Assembly: GCA_021740845.1 (NCBI GenBank)
Contig: JAIOYZ010000003.1
Location: forward strand, 62,001 to 126,000
DNA: 64,000 bases
From: Bacteroidia bacterium
GTDB taxonomy: Bacteria; Bacteroidota; Bacteroidia; UKL13-3
Direction of reading: 5' to 3'
The position numbers were made by a program, and so were the translations under genes. Within the stretch, counting starts at the first letter, position 1. Each line of letters starts with the position of its first letter. The notes below the pieces were generated by a model. That model ran no database searches, was not told where the DNA came from, and saw only the letters and a program-made list of their open reading frames with translations. Shown here in pieces: positions 18,681 through 26,779 of this stretch.

Positions 18681-19985
18681 TTATTCGAATAAGCCTTGAT
18701 AAACATCTTCCCATTGAGCCCAACCTTGAGTAGAATCAAAACTAGAATTATGCCATATGCTTATAAAATAACCATCCACTGCTTTAACAGTTTTTCTCAA
18801 TTGATTAATTTTTTCAATAGCTCCTTCTCTTGATAATTGAAGACTATTTTTTAGGGTAACATCCATTAAACAAGGAGAATAAATCTCAATATTTCTTTCC
18901 AAATTGGCATGTAAATCAAAGAATTTAAATGGGAAACTAGTTGAGGCTCTAAAGCCAACGGCACTAGAATAGGCCATTGTATAATCACTTTCTAGCTCTA
19001 ATCCTTCCATTATTTTATAATTATCGGGCAAGCGTATTTTTAAAAAATGGTGTCTCGATTTTTTTGGTTTTTCGCCAGTTAAGGTTTTAAAAATTTGGTG
19101 TTCTAATTGATTGGTTTTGCTATTTAAACTTGCCTTGTATGAGGGATGTATACCCATAGAATACATAGAAGATAAAGTTTGAACCAAAGTTTTCATTTCA
19201 ATAGAGAATGGTGAAATGTTCTTATCGTTGCCGCCATAATCTGCCAATAGGAGAAAGAAAATAGTTTCAATGTTCAACTTATTTGGCTTTTCAACCAAAG
19301 TGTTATAGGTATCGTATGGGTCGGTTTCGGGCTGAACCAAACTATTTTTATCAAAATTTCTTTTTAAGATTGACCCAATAAATTTTCTACCAAGAGCCCA
19401 AAATGAATGACCTTTATATTTATAGGCAAAATCAATATCAATGGTATTAAGCTGCTTAAATTGATGGGATTTAGTTTCAATTTCAGGAAATTGTTTTTTA
19501 AGAATTTTTTCGAATTGGATCAGCCAAAAATCTATTAAGGGAATTTCTAAAAAGCCATGTTTGAATGCCAAGCTATTTTCTGGTTTGAACCTATTGTGTT
19601 CATCTTTTTTGGAAGGTAAATACTCCTCGTATCTGCTTAACAAATAGAAGCTGGCCGAAAGTAGGTCGAAAGGGAGGTAATAGGTTTGGTGCTTAAAATC
19701 TGGAATAATATTATAAGGCTGGAAGAAGAATTGAAAAAGCCATTTTTCATCCTCAACAATCTGTATTTTTTGCTCCTTGATACTTTCCTCAAATAATATT
19801 GAAATGGAAGGAATGTTTAAGCAACCCTCTTCTAATTCCTGCCCATAATGAATTTTATTTTCCTTTGAGGTTAGAAAATAATCTATTTTATCTGTTATAT
19901 GATAGTTAATCCCTAATCGAAAGGTAAGCAGGTAATCTAAAATATATTTTAGCCTAGCAGAATGTGATGCAGCAAAAACAAGCAT
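18681..19985 (-). CDS. Polysaccharide deacetylase-like protein (DUF7033-type N-terminus)
   Basis: The 434-residue cytoplasmic-looking protein matches a Bacteroidota family annotated as polysaccharide deacetylase. The middle has LPFDLLSASFYLLSRYEEYLP, then LNTIDIDFAYKYKG, where a NodB-type domain would carry its first metal-binding Asp, and IHPSYKA later in place of the usual HPSY/H-box. The late IWHNSSFD segment also fits. If active it would hydrolyse N-acetyl groups from a glycan, but it has no signal peptide. It lies 18 bases downstream of the flippase and has its own -7 element. The family is from memory; the substrate is unknown. Confidence 0.65.
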   Translation of the reverse strand: MLVFAASHSARLKYILDYLLTFRLGINYHITDKIDYFLTSKENKIHYGQELEEGCLNIPSISILFEESIKEQKIQIVEDEKWLFQFFFQPYNIIPDFKHQTYYLPFDLLSASFYLLSRYEEYLPSKKDEHNRFKPENSLAFKHGFLEIPLIDFWLIQFEKILKKQFPEIETKSHQFKQLNTIDIDFAYKYKGHSFWALGRKFIGSILKRNFDKNSLVQPETDPYDTYNTLVEKPNKLNIETIFFLLLADYGGNDKNISPFSIEMKTLVQTLSSMYSMGIHPSYKASLNSKTNQLEHQIFKTLTGEKPKKSRHHFLKIRLPDNYKIMEGLELESDYTMAYSSAVGFRASTSFPFKFFDLHANLERNIEIYSPCLMDVTLKNSLQLSREGAIEKINQLRKTVKAVDGYFISIWHNSSFDSTQGWAQWEDVYQGLFE

Positions 19986-19989
19986 AAAG

Positions 19990-19997
19990 CAAAGTTA
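19990..19997 (-). promoter_or_regulatory. Putative -7 promoter element of the deacetylase-like gene
   Basis: TAACTTTG on the minus strand fits TAnnTTTG, and it is followed by C. The predicted start falls at the ATG (19983-19985), implying a leaderless or near-leaderless mRNA. Confidence 0.42.
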
Positions 19998-20003
19998 TAA
20001 AAC

Positions 20004-21305
20004 TTATCCTTTGGAGTATCTAATTACTTCAAGAATATTCTTAGGGTTCAACGCTTTTATGAAAAGGAGCAAGCCTTCTTTTGGTTTATAAGAAATTACC
20101 ATAAAAATTAAGGCAGAATAGGATCCAATTACCAATGCATATGCTGCTCCAGTAATTCCAACTCTTGGAATTAGAATAAACTCGCAACTCAAAATTAATA
20201 CTGCATTTAGTATTTGCATCCACAAAACATATTTTTGTTGGTGTATAGCAAGCATCCACATTCCCCAAGCGGTTCCCCAAAAAACAGGTAAGCTTACCCA
20301 GATATGAATTTTAAATATTTCTGGTGCATTGGGGAATTTACTTCCATATAATAAGCCAATTACCCAATCTCCTAATAGCATTGAACCTGCAATAATTATC
20401 AATGCTCCCCATATCATTAAGCTATAAAGTTGTGTTAATCGTTTTTTCTGTAGTTCGGGGTTATTTCTATTGTTAACAATGCCAGGAAAAACCGCGGCGC
20501 AAACTGCAACAGGTATAAAATAAGAAGCCTGGCTAATTCTTACTCCCGCCATGTATTGACCTACTTTTCCCATGTCTCGTAAAAAGCGTGCAATTAAAAT
20601 GGAATCTACATTTTGATATAAAAGTTGAATAAAAGAAGAAAAAATAAGTGGTAGAGCTAGTAGCAATAAATGCTTTGCCTCAGGTTTACTAAACCTCCAT
20701 AATCTAATTTTTTGATTGTCTTTTTTATAAAATATTATTTGGTTCAAACCGGCTAAACCTGCTTCAAAGGCAGCCATGGTGGCAAACCATTCTAAAGGTG
20801 CTTTTACATAAATAAACCACAATTTAATTATAGCAGAAACAAATAAAGTAATAACTTGATTGATGGCGGTATATTTCCCTTTTACCTGCGATTGAAAGTG
20901 GAAATCAATAACACTGAGAGATTGAAAAACTATGGATATACTTAATAAGAAAACTATATAGGTGGTTTCTATTGGGTCTCGAAGCAAGGAATAAAAGCAG
21001 GATCCGGCAACCACAGCCAATGAACCCATAAACCTTAAACCAAAGGCTGTTCCTAAAATTTTATGTTGGTCTTTATGTCGTGTTATCAATTCCCTTACCA
21101 CCAAGCTATCTAACCCAAGAGTAGAAAAAATGGTTAAGATTCCAATAATTCCCAAACCATAAGAAATGGTTCCAAATTGTGCATCACCTAAATATCTAAC
21201 TACTAAAACGCCAACTAGGATGCCAGAAATAATGCGTGCAGATTTTTCTAAAAGCATCCAAAAGGAATTGCTTACATAGTTGTTTTTTGGTTTTTCTGCT
21301 TCCAT
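20004..21305 (-). CDS. Oligosaccharide flippase (polysaccharide biosynthesis MATE-like family)
   Basis: The 433-residue integral membrane protein has about 12 hydrophobic segments and the N-terminal pattern of Wzx-like flippases: NSFWMLLEKSARIISGILVGVLV..YLG, then FGTISYGLGIIGILT. Such proteins move lipid-linked sugar chains across the inner membrane for surface polysaccharide assembly. It starts 3 bases after the pth stop and is followed by the deacetylase-like gene, a pairing that fits surface glycan export. The family is clear; the glycan is unknown. Confidence 0.87.
   Translation of the reverse strand: MEAEKPKNNYVSNSFWMLLEKSARIISGILVGVLVVRYLGDAQFGTISYGLGIIGILTIFSTLGLDSLVVRELITRHKDQHKILGTAFGLRFMGSLAVVAGSCFYSLLRDPIETTYIVFLLSISIVFQSLSVIDFHFQSQVKGKYTAINQVITLFVSAIIKLWFIYVKAPLEWFATMAAFEAGLAGLNQIIFYKKDNQKIRLWRFSKPEAKHLLLLALPLIFSSFIQLLYQNVDSILIARFLRDMGKVGQYMAGVRISQASYFIPVAVCAAVFPGIVNNRNNPELQKKRLTQLYSLMIWGALIIIAGSMLLGDWVIGLLYGSKFPNAPEIFKIHIWVSLPVFWGTAWGMWMLAIHQQKYVLWMQILNAVLILSCEFILIPRVGITGAAYALVIGSYSALIFMVISYKPKEGLLLFIKALNPKNILEVIRYSKG
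20739..20753 (-). repeat. Near copy of the dispersed motif inside the flippase gene
   Basis: TTGGTTCAAACCGGC keeps the invariant 10-base core GGTTCAAACC and the left flank of the recurrent word, but differs at its right end. Confidence 0.45.
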
Positions 21306-21308
21306 TAT

Positions 21309-21869
21309 TTACTTGTTAAACTCATTCATTGAAGCAGCTAATCCTCTTAAAGCAAAGGTTTCTATGGCCTGAACCGATTTTTGAATAAGGCTAGGTAATT
21401 CAATTAACTCTTCATTACCCCATTTACCTAAAACAAAATCCACTTGGCGCCCTTTTGGGAAATTGCTTCCAATTCCAAAACGTAAGCGGGGGTAATTTTG
21501 GGTCAATATTAATTCTTGAATACTTTTTAAACCATTATGGCCGGCATCACTTCCATTTCCTCTAATTCTAATCTTTTGGAAAGGAATGGCCAAGTCGTCT
21601 ACTAAGACAAAAATGTTTTCGGGTTTGAGTTTTAATTGTTGCATCCAATGCCTAACGGCTTTTCCACTCAAATTCATATAGGTGTTTGGCTTGATTACAA
21701 TTAATTGTCTTCCACGCAATGAAATTTCAGCAACATCTGCATACCTATCCGTCCTAAAAGTTTCTTTATATTTTTCTACCAATGCATCTGCAATATCAAA
21801 ACCAATATTGTGACGAGTATTGGCATATTCATCACCAATATTTCCTAAGCCTATAATTAGATACTTCAT
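21309..21869 (-). CDS. pth: Peptidyl-tRNA hydrolase
   Basis: The 186-residue protein releases peptides from tRNAs dropped by the ribosome. It shows all the family motifs: IIGLGNIGDEYANTRHNIGF (active-site Asn and His), KPNTYMNLSGKAV, VDDLAIPFQKIRIR and GSDAGHNGLKSI, then RLRFGIG. Length is typical. It heads the pth-flippase-deacetylase run (3-base and 18-base gaps) behind its own promoter. It lies in the same orientation as rplY and prs but is separated from them by two surface-protein genes and two terminators. Confidence 0.96.
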   Translation of the reverse strand: MKYLIIGLGNIGDEYANTRHNIGFDIADALVEKYKETFRTDRYADVAEISLRGRQLIVIKPNTYMNLSGKAVRHWMQQLKLKPENIFVLVDDLAIPFQKIRIRGNGSDAGHNGLKSIQELILTQNYPRLRFGIGSNFPKGRQVDFVLGKWGNEELIELPSLIQKSVQAIETFALRGLAASMNEFNK

Positions 21870-21877
21870 TTGGGATG

Positions 21878-21885
21878 CAAAAGTA
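21878..21885 (-). promoter_or_regulatory. Putative -7 promoter element of pth
   Basis: TACTTTTG on the minus strand fits TAnnTTTG and is followed by CATCCC. The predicted start lies about 3 bases before the ATG at 21869. The same TTTGCATCC string precedes the polyprenyl synthetase gene. Confidence 0.5.
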
Positions 21886-22162
21886 GAGAAAATTGTCCAT
21901 AGTCCATAAGTGTTGATAGACCATGCAAGATGGCCATTTTAGAATGGGCTTGCTGAGAAATTTTCACCTTCGATAGAGATTTTTGTTTGAATGTTGAGAA
22001 CTCAAACCTAATCAGGAAATTGTAATTTTTATCTTGTCCTTTTCAAATTTTAAGTTGAACCTTAGTTACTAAAAATTGTATTTTAAGCATATCAAAAAAT
22101 TCAAAAGAGTGATTAAACTTTGGATGGAATAGTTTTATAATTTTGATTTAAGGATAAGTCAT
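21886..22162. other. Intergenic region without a recognisable gene
   Basis: Between the pth promoter and the terminator of the lipoprotein gene there is about 280 bases of AT-rich sequence with stops in all frames. I see no RNA gene or clear repeat. It must hold the -33 region of the pth promoter. Confidence 0.5.
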
Positions 22163-22200
22163 AAAAAAAGAGCTTGTCTTTTTGGACAAACTCTTTTTTT
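22163..22200 (-). terminator. Rho-independent terminator after the lipoprotein gene
   Basis: A 16-base stem with one mismatch (AAAAAAAGAGCTTGTC against GACAAACTCTTTTTTT) and loop TTTTTG lies 23 bases past the stop at 22224 on the minus strand, with a T run. Confidence 0.82.
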
Positions 22201-22223
22201 TATGAATTAATTTGGGAATGAAA

Positions 22224-23933
22224 TTAGTCACATGATTTTGCTTCCATATCCAATTCCATAATATAATCTTGATTTGGAGGGAAAACTGGAGGTGTAACCA
22301 ATGGTTGATTTTGGTCGTTATCCACTCTTCCTTTATTACCATAGATAGTAGATGCTCTGTAAGTGGTATTTGTTTTAACAGCACCAATAGGGATTTTTAA
22401 GGTGGAGTACCTTTTTCCATTTTCTTCAAATTCTGGGCCTACAATGTATTGGTCCCATTTTACACCATTGATGGCTTTGTCTTGAGGGAAAATTCTACGT
22501 CCATCTACTACTCTTAATGTGTTTTCATAATCGTTTTCTGGAATTAGATAAACTGTATGTCCTTCATCAAGTATAATTCTCTTTTTATCAGGGCAAGTAA
22601 CAGCAAAACGAATAATAAAATAGTATTCTTTTGCAGGTGGCGCTGGCAAATTAATTTTTATAGATGTACCTGTTGAGCTATTAACTATTTGGGTAGTTTT
22701 GACCTTTGTGCTTTTATTGGTCATTTCAATGATTAATTCTGAGGTTGAAATGGTGCTTGATGGAGCATCTACAGAAAGAACGGTTTCGGCAGTTGTGAAA
22801 TTAATTTTGGTTTGACCCAATACTTTTTGGTCTGCTTTATTCCTGAGAATGGTATAGAATTCATAGTTTGAAAATTCTTCCTTATTCTGTCCAAGTGATA
22901 AACTAACCTTTTGGGTGGTAACTAATTCTACTTTTGCTCTTGATGACCTGTTAGGCATTCTTATACCTGAACCACCTCCAAAACCTGCCGAGGTAAAGGC
23001 AAAAGGATTAGTAATAATATCACTACCTCCAGCACCACCACTAGACCCACTACTAACGCCTGGATGCCAAGTGTTAGAACCCGGGCTTGATATACTTATC
23101 GAAACTCCAGAAACACCAAAGGATGGTGGTTTTTTGAATACTTTACCATTGTTAGAAAACTCTAAAGTTACCCAAGCATATGGGTTTAAGATATACATAT
23201 TTGGGTTGTTTAAACTAGAATCATAGATTAACATACCCGATTTATTTCCCGGAAAGGTGTACAATTCATCTTCTGTTTTGGGTTCAATGAATACCGCTTT
23301 TGCATTTACTTTTCCTACAAAAGGATTACCATTTTCGTCAAAGAATTTTGTGCCTGGATTTATGGTAATTTCTGCGTTTGCGTCACCATTTGCAGGAATT
23401 GGAGTAGTAAACTTTAAGGTGTCCATTAACTCACCTCCAGCACTAACGTTTGCGAAAGTATCTTTTGATGAAACAGATGGAGGAGGGGTGGTTAGGTTAA
23501 TAAGAGAAAGTGTTGTAGTAATTGGTGTTTCATTTGTAATTTCAAAAGGCATATAAAGGTCTAAATAGCCCGGTATTGAAACTAAAATATTGAATTTAAT
23601 AGGATTGTCGGAACTAGCTTTTATTCCACTTCTAACACTTAAGCCAAACTGACCTTCAACTATTTTTATTGTTTTGGAGCCATCAGCAGTATAAATAATA
23701 TCCGCATCATCTCCTGAAATCTTCACAATAGCATTTTCAAATTGGGGGTCGGAGTAACCTGTATTTGCATTTATTACCCTAAAAATGTTTGGTGCACCCA
23801 CGGCACTGGCTTTAATTGTTATACCAACACCTTCAATAGGGTTTTTGATTTTACAGCTATTCACTAACGAAAAAGTTAGGAATAAGGCCAGTAAAGAATA
23901 AATTGAAGTTATATTATTTTTTTTCATAGTCAT
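22224..23933 (-). CDS. Secreted lipoprotein of unknown function
   Basis: The 569-residue protein has a signal sequence ending in TFSLVNSC, so the Cys near residue 27 would be lipidated. It is beta-rich, with Pro/Thr-rich stretches (LINLTTPPPSVSS) and a Gly/Ser-rich segment near residues 280-315 (SSGSSGGAGG, FGGGSG) that looks like a flexible linker. No named domain is recognised. The first ATG overlaps the upstream stop by one base (TAATG), pointing to translational coupling with the beta-barrel-like gene; a second ATG lies two codons on. A terminator follows. It is likely the lipoprotein partner of the upstream outer-membrane protein, which is inference. Confidence 0.75.
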   Translation of the reverse strand: MTMKKNNITSIYSLLALFLTFSLVNSCKIKNPIEGVGITIKASAVGAPNIFRVINANTGYSDPQFENAIVKISGDDADIIYTADGSKTIKIVEGQFGLSVRSGIKASSDNPIKFNILVSIPGYLDLYMPFEITNETPITTTLSLINLTTPPPSVSSKDTFANVSAGGELMDTLKFTTPIPANGDANAEITINPGTKFFDENGNPFVGKVNAKAVFIEPKTEDELYTFPGNKSGMLIYDSSLNNPNMYILNPYAWVTLEFSNNGKVFKKPPSFGVSGVSISISSPGSNTWHPGVSSGSSGGAGGSDIITNPFAFTSAGFGGGSGIRMPNRSSRAKVELVTTQKVSLSLGQNKEEFSNYEFYTILRNKADQKVLGQTKINFTTAETVLSVDAPSSTISTSELIIEMTNKSTKVKTTQIVNSSTGTSIKINLPAPPAKEYYFIIRFAVTCPDKKRIILDEGHTVYLIPENDYENTLRVVDGRRIFPQDKAINGVKWDQYIVGPEFEENGKRYSTLKIPIGAVKTNTTYRASTIYGNKGRVDNDQNQPLVTPPVFPPNQDYIMELDMEAKSCD

Positions 23934-24664
23934 TATTTGCTTATTTTAAAGTTAAGGCTAAAATTCACTATTGGTAACCAACTAAGCCCTTTTACATTAT
24001 TCTTAATAATTGTTTCGTTGGCAGAGCTAGGTTCTAACATGCCAGTTGCCTTAAATGTTACTTCTGGTTGCGAAATATAATAGCCACCAATTTCGAAATT
24101 GAAACTAACCTTTGATTTAGGGATGGCTCTTCCAAATCCAATACCTAAATAAGGGCAAATTGGCCCAACTTTCATTCCAACATCAATTTTGCCAACTTCG
24201 TCTGGGGAAAGCAGAATATCTCCTTGCTGAACCGAATCTTTTACAGTTGCAATTGCTGAAACGTCTGTTAACAAATAAGCAACTCCACTTGTTATTTTGA
24301 AAGCATTTTTGAAGGGATGAAAATCAATTAACGCCTGTAATGAACCTAATTTTACATCTCCGTTGATTACCAAAGTTGTTCCCTCAAAATCATTTTCGAA
24401 GTTTGTTAATTTATAAGGCAAATATAAACCGCCTAACCTGAGAGCAAACATTTTGTTTTTGCCTAAGTTTTGTGAAAACTGAAGGCCGGCTCCGTTCGTG
24501 GAAACCATTAATCCAAATGAAGTTCCCGCTGGCCCCAAATTTAATTGGGTGGAATCAGTTTTTGGTGACGTAGATTTGGTTTGATTGGAAGGAGGGTTGG
24601 GTGTTTGAGCCAACACGCTGAACCCAATAAAAAAGGTAACTAGGGTAAATATTAATTTTCTCAT
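23933..24664 (-). CDS. Probable outer-membrane beta-barrel protein
   Basis: The 243-residue protein has a signal peptide ending in FSVLAQ, a Pro/Ser/Thr-rich stretch (about 21-40), and then alternating amphipathic strands such as FGLMVSTNGAGLQFSQ, MFALRLGGLYLPY and VSFNFEIGGYYIS, ending in NFSLNFKISK. This is typical of small Bacteroidota outer-membrane barrels. No specific family is recognised. It is translationally coupled (TAATG) to the lipoprotein gene downstream and lies between a terminator after rplY and another after the lipoprotein, so the two form an isolated unit. Confidence 0.72.
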   Translation of the reverse strand: MRKLIFTLVTFFIGFSVLAQTPNPPSNQTKSTSPKTDSTQLNLGPAGTSFGLMVSTNGAGLQFSQNLGKNKMFALRLGGLYLPYKLTNFENDFEGTTLVINGDVKLGSLQALIDFHPFKNAFKITSGVAYLLTDVSAIATVKDSVQQGDILLSPDEVGKIDVGMKVGPICPYLGIGFGRAIPKSKVSFNFEIGGYYISQPEVTFKATGMLEPSSANETIIKNNVKGLSWLPIVNFSLNFKISK

Positions 24665-24796
24665 TTATTTAATTTTGGGCAAATTAATTTCTTAAACCAA
24701 TAAATCCAAGTTGGGCAAATTGTTTTACAATTTTATCTCTATTAATTAATATTTGTTATTTCCTTTTAAACCAAGAATTTACTCATCAATTGGCAT

Positions 24797-24832
24797 AAAA
24801 AAAGTGCATTGAATTAACAATGCACTTTTTTT
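24797..24832 (-). terminator. Rho-independent terminator after rplY
   Basis: A perfect 15-base stem (AAAAAAAGTGCATTG against CAATGCACTTTTTTT) with loop AATTAA lies 20 bases past the rplY stop on the minus strand. Confidence 0.87.
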
Positions 24833-24851
24833 GAAATTATAATAAATAATC

Positions 24852-25448
24852 CTATTTCTTCTTCTTAGCCTCTTTTTCTTCAGCTTTAGCTGCTTCTTGT
24901 ACCGCACGAGTTGTATTAACACTTACAACTGGATTGTTTGGTGAATCCAATAAGGTATAATTTGCATTTACAGCTAAATCACCAACTTTAATAGATTTTC
25001 CAATTTCCAAAGTGTCGATATTGATTTCAATAAAATCTGGTAATTGTGGAGGGAAAGCTTTTACTCTTAATTTCTTAGCTTTTACAACCAATTTACCACC
25101 TTGACGAACACCAATTGAATTACCATCCAATTTTACAGGAATACCAATTTCTACCAATTTATCATCTGCAATTTCTAGAAAGTCTGCATGGATAATTGAA
25201 TCGTTTACGGGATGAAATTGAATGTCTTTTAAAATGGCTCTATATATTTTACCATCAATGTCTAATTTTACCTTGTAGGTATTAGGAGTATAAACCAATA
25301 ATTTAAAATCTGGCTCATAAAGAGAGAAGTGAATGTGCTCATCTCCTCCATAAATTACACATGGAACTTTACCTTCTGCTCTTAAAATTTTAGTAGATAC
25401 TTTACCAACGTCTGATCTTTTGTATCCGAATAATGCTACTGATTTCAT
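24852..25448 (-). CDS. rplY: 50S ribosomal protein L25/Ctc
   Basis: The 198-residue protein has the L25 5S-rRNA-binding domain at the N-terminus (GKVSTKILRAEGKVPCVIYGG, KDIQFHPVNDSIIHADFLEI), followed by the TL5/Ctc-type C-terminal domain (VKLDGNSIGVRQGGKLV, LRVKAFPPQLPDFIEI). The tail is Lys/Glu/Ala-rich, as is usual in Bacteroidota. It lies 90 bases downstream of prs in the same orientation, the common prs-rplY arrangement, and has a strong terminator. Confidence 0.96.
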   Translation of the reverse strand: MKSVALFGYKRSDVGKVSTKILRAEGKVPCVIYGGDEHIHFSLYEPDFKLLVYTPNTYKVKLDIDGKIYRAILKDIQFHPVNDSIIHADFLEIADDKLVEIGIPVKLDGNSIGVRQGGKLVVKAKKLRVKAFPPQLPDFIEINIDTLEIGKSIKVGDLAVNANYTLLDSPNNPVVSVNTTRAVQEAAKAEEKEAKKKK

Positions 25449-25538
25449 TTTGTTTATTATTTAATTAATTGTTTTGTTGATTAAAAGAGGGTTTTATCCC
25501 TTTATTATTTTTAATTCTTGTAAATTAAGGTTGAATTA

Positions 25539-26486
25539 TTATTTGCTCATATCGAATAAACTCGATATTGAACCGTGTTCGGTGATATTCTTTATTGCAT
25601 CAGCAAATAATTGAGCAACAGATAGCACCTTTATTTTAGAATCTTGGCGCGCCAATGGAATTGTATTACATACAACCAACTCTTCTAAAACGCTATTCTC
25701 AATATTATCGTAAGCCTTACCACTTAGTACAGGGTGAGTACACATAGCTCTAACGCTATTTGCACCTTTGTCTATTAATAGTTGAGCTGCTTTTGCTAAA
25801 GTATTACCAGTGTCAATAATATCATCCACCATCAATACATCTTTACCAGTTACATCACCAATTAAAGTCATTGAGGCAATTTCATTGGCTCTTCTACGCT
25901 CTTTGTCTACAATTACCATATCGCAACCTAATGCCTTAGCATATGTTCTGGCTCTTGCAGAAGAGCCCATATCTGGAGAGGCAATAACAATATTGCTACC
26001 CATATTTAGGCTTCTCATATATGGCAAGAAAATAACAGCTGGATCTAAATGGTCTACAGGAACTTCAAAGAATCCTTGAATTTGAGGAGCGTGTAAATCC
26101 ATAGTAATTACTCTGCTTGCTCCCGCAACGGTAAGCATATCAGCCACTACTTTGGAGCCAATAGAAACTCTGGGTTTATCTTTTCTATCTTGGCGAGCCA
26201 TTCCAAAATAAGGGATAACTGCTGTAATATAATGAGCGGACGCGCGTTTTGCGGCATCTATCATTAATAGCAATTCCATTAGATTATCTGAATTAGCAAA
26301 TGTGCTTTGTATCAAAAATACATCGCAACCGCGAACAGATTCATTAAAACTTGGTTGAAATTCGCCATCTGCAAAATATGAGATGGTACAATCACCTAAT
26401 GGAATTCCATAGGCTTTTGCAATTTCTTCAGCTAGGTACTTAGACTTGGTACCTGAAAATATCTTTACTTCGTTTTTAACCGCCAT
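25539..26486 (-). CDS. prs: Ribose-phosphate pyrophosphokinase
   Basis: The 315-residue enzyme makes phosphoribosyl pyrophosphate from ribose 5-phosphate and ATP. The start is the ATG at 26486 (MAVKNEVKIFSG); the open frame upstream runs into the tRNA gene. Motifs are MDLHAPQIQGFFEVPVDHL, SPDMGSSARARTYA and the PRPP-binding VMVDDIIDTGNTLAKA. Length is normal. A GC-rich hairpin ends 13 bases before the start codon, and tRNA-Gln lies just upstream on the same strand. Confidence 0.96.
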   Translation of the reverse strand: MAVKNEVKIFSGTKSKYLAEEIAKAYGIPLGDCTISYFADGEFQPSFNESVRGCDVFLIQSTFANSDNLMELLLMIDAAKRASAHYITAVIPYFGMARQDRKDKPRVSIGSKVVADMLTVAGASRVITMDLHAPQIQGFFEVPVDHLDPAVIFLPYMRSLNMGSNIVIASPDMGSSARARTYAKALGCDMVIVDKERRRANEIASMTLIGDVTGKDVLMVDDIIDTGNTLAKAAQLLIDKGANSVRAMCTHPVLSGKAYDNIENSVLEELVVCNTIPLARQDSKIKVLSVAQLFADAIKNITEHGSISSLFDMSK

Positions 26487-26498
26487 AAGATGAATAAT

Positions 26499-26521
26499 AA
26501 AGCCGCACTGAGTGCGGCTTT
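26499..26521 (-). terminator. GC-rich hairpin between tRNA-Gln and prs
   Basis: AAAGCCGCACT and AGTGCGGCTTT form an almost uninterrupted inverted repeat in an AT-rich setting, ending in TTTATTATT on the minus strand. It may end the tRNA transcript, or act as a leader structure of prs, whose ATG is 13 bases further on. Confidence 0.6.
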
Positions 26522-26533
26522 GGTTTAAAAATG

Positions 26534-26606
26534 TTGACCGACTAGGGCTCGAACCTAGACTCCTCTGAACCAAAATCAGATGTGTTGCCAGTTACACCAT
26601 CGGTCA
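26534..26606 (-). tRNA. trnQ: tRNA-Gln (anticodon TTG)
   Basis: The minus strand gives a full cloverleaf: the 7-bp acceptor TGACCGA with TCGGTCA, anticodon arm TCTGA-TTTTGGT-TCAGA with anticodon TTG, and T arm CTAGG-TTCGAGC-CCTAG. CCA is not encoded. It precedes prs and has its own promoter. Confidence 0.93.
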
Positions 26607-26618
26607 ATTCGGGGAGCG

Positions 26619-26626
26619 CAAAGGTA
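26619..26626 (-). promoter_or_regulatory. Putative -7 promoter element of tRNA-Gln
   Basis: TACCTTTG on the minus strand fits TAnnTTTG and is followed by CGC. Transcription would start about 7 bases before the mature tRNA end. Confidence 0.5.
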
Positions 26627-26779
26627 AAAGAATTATACAAAAAGTAAAGCAATGACGAAAAAAAAATAAAAAATTAAAGTTTCTCCTGTTTAATTCCCAC
26701 TAATTATTGGGCTTTTGCTTGTGCGAATGTGCAAAAATAAGAAAGTGTTTCTGTTTGAACCAAATGAAATTTGCCCCTG

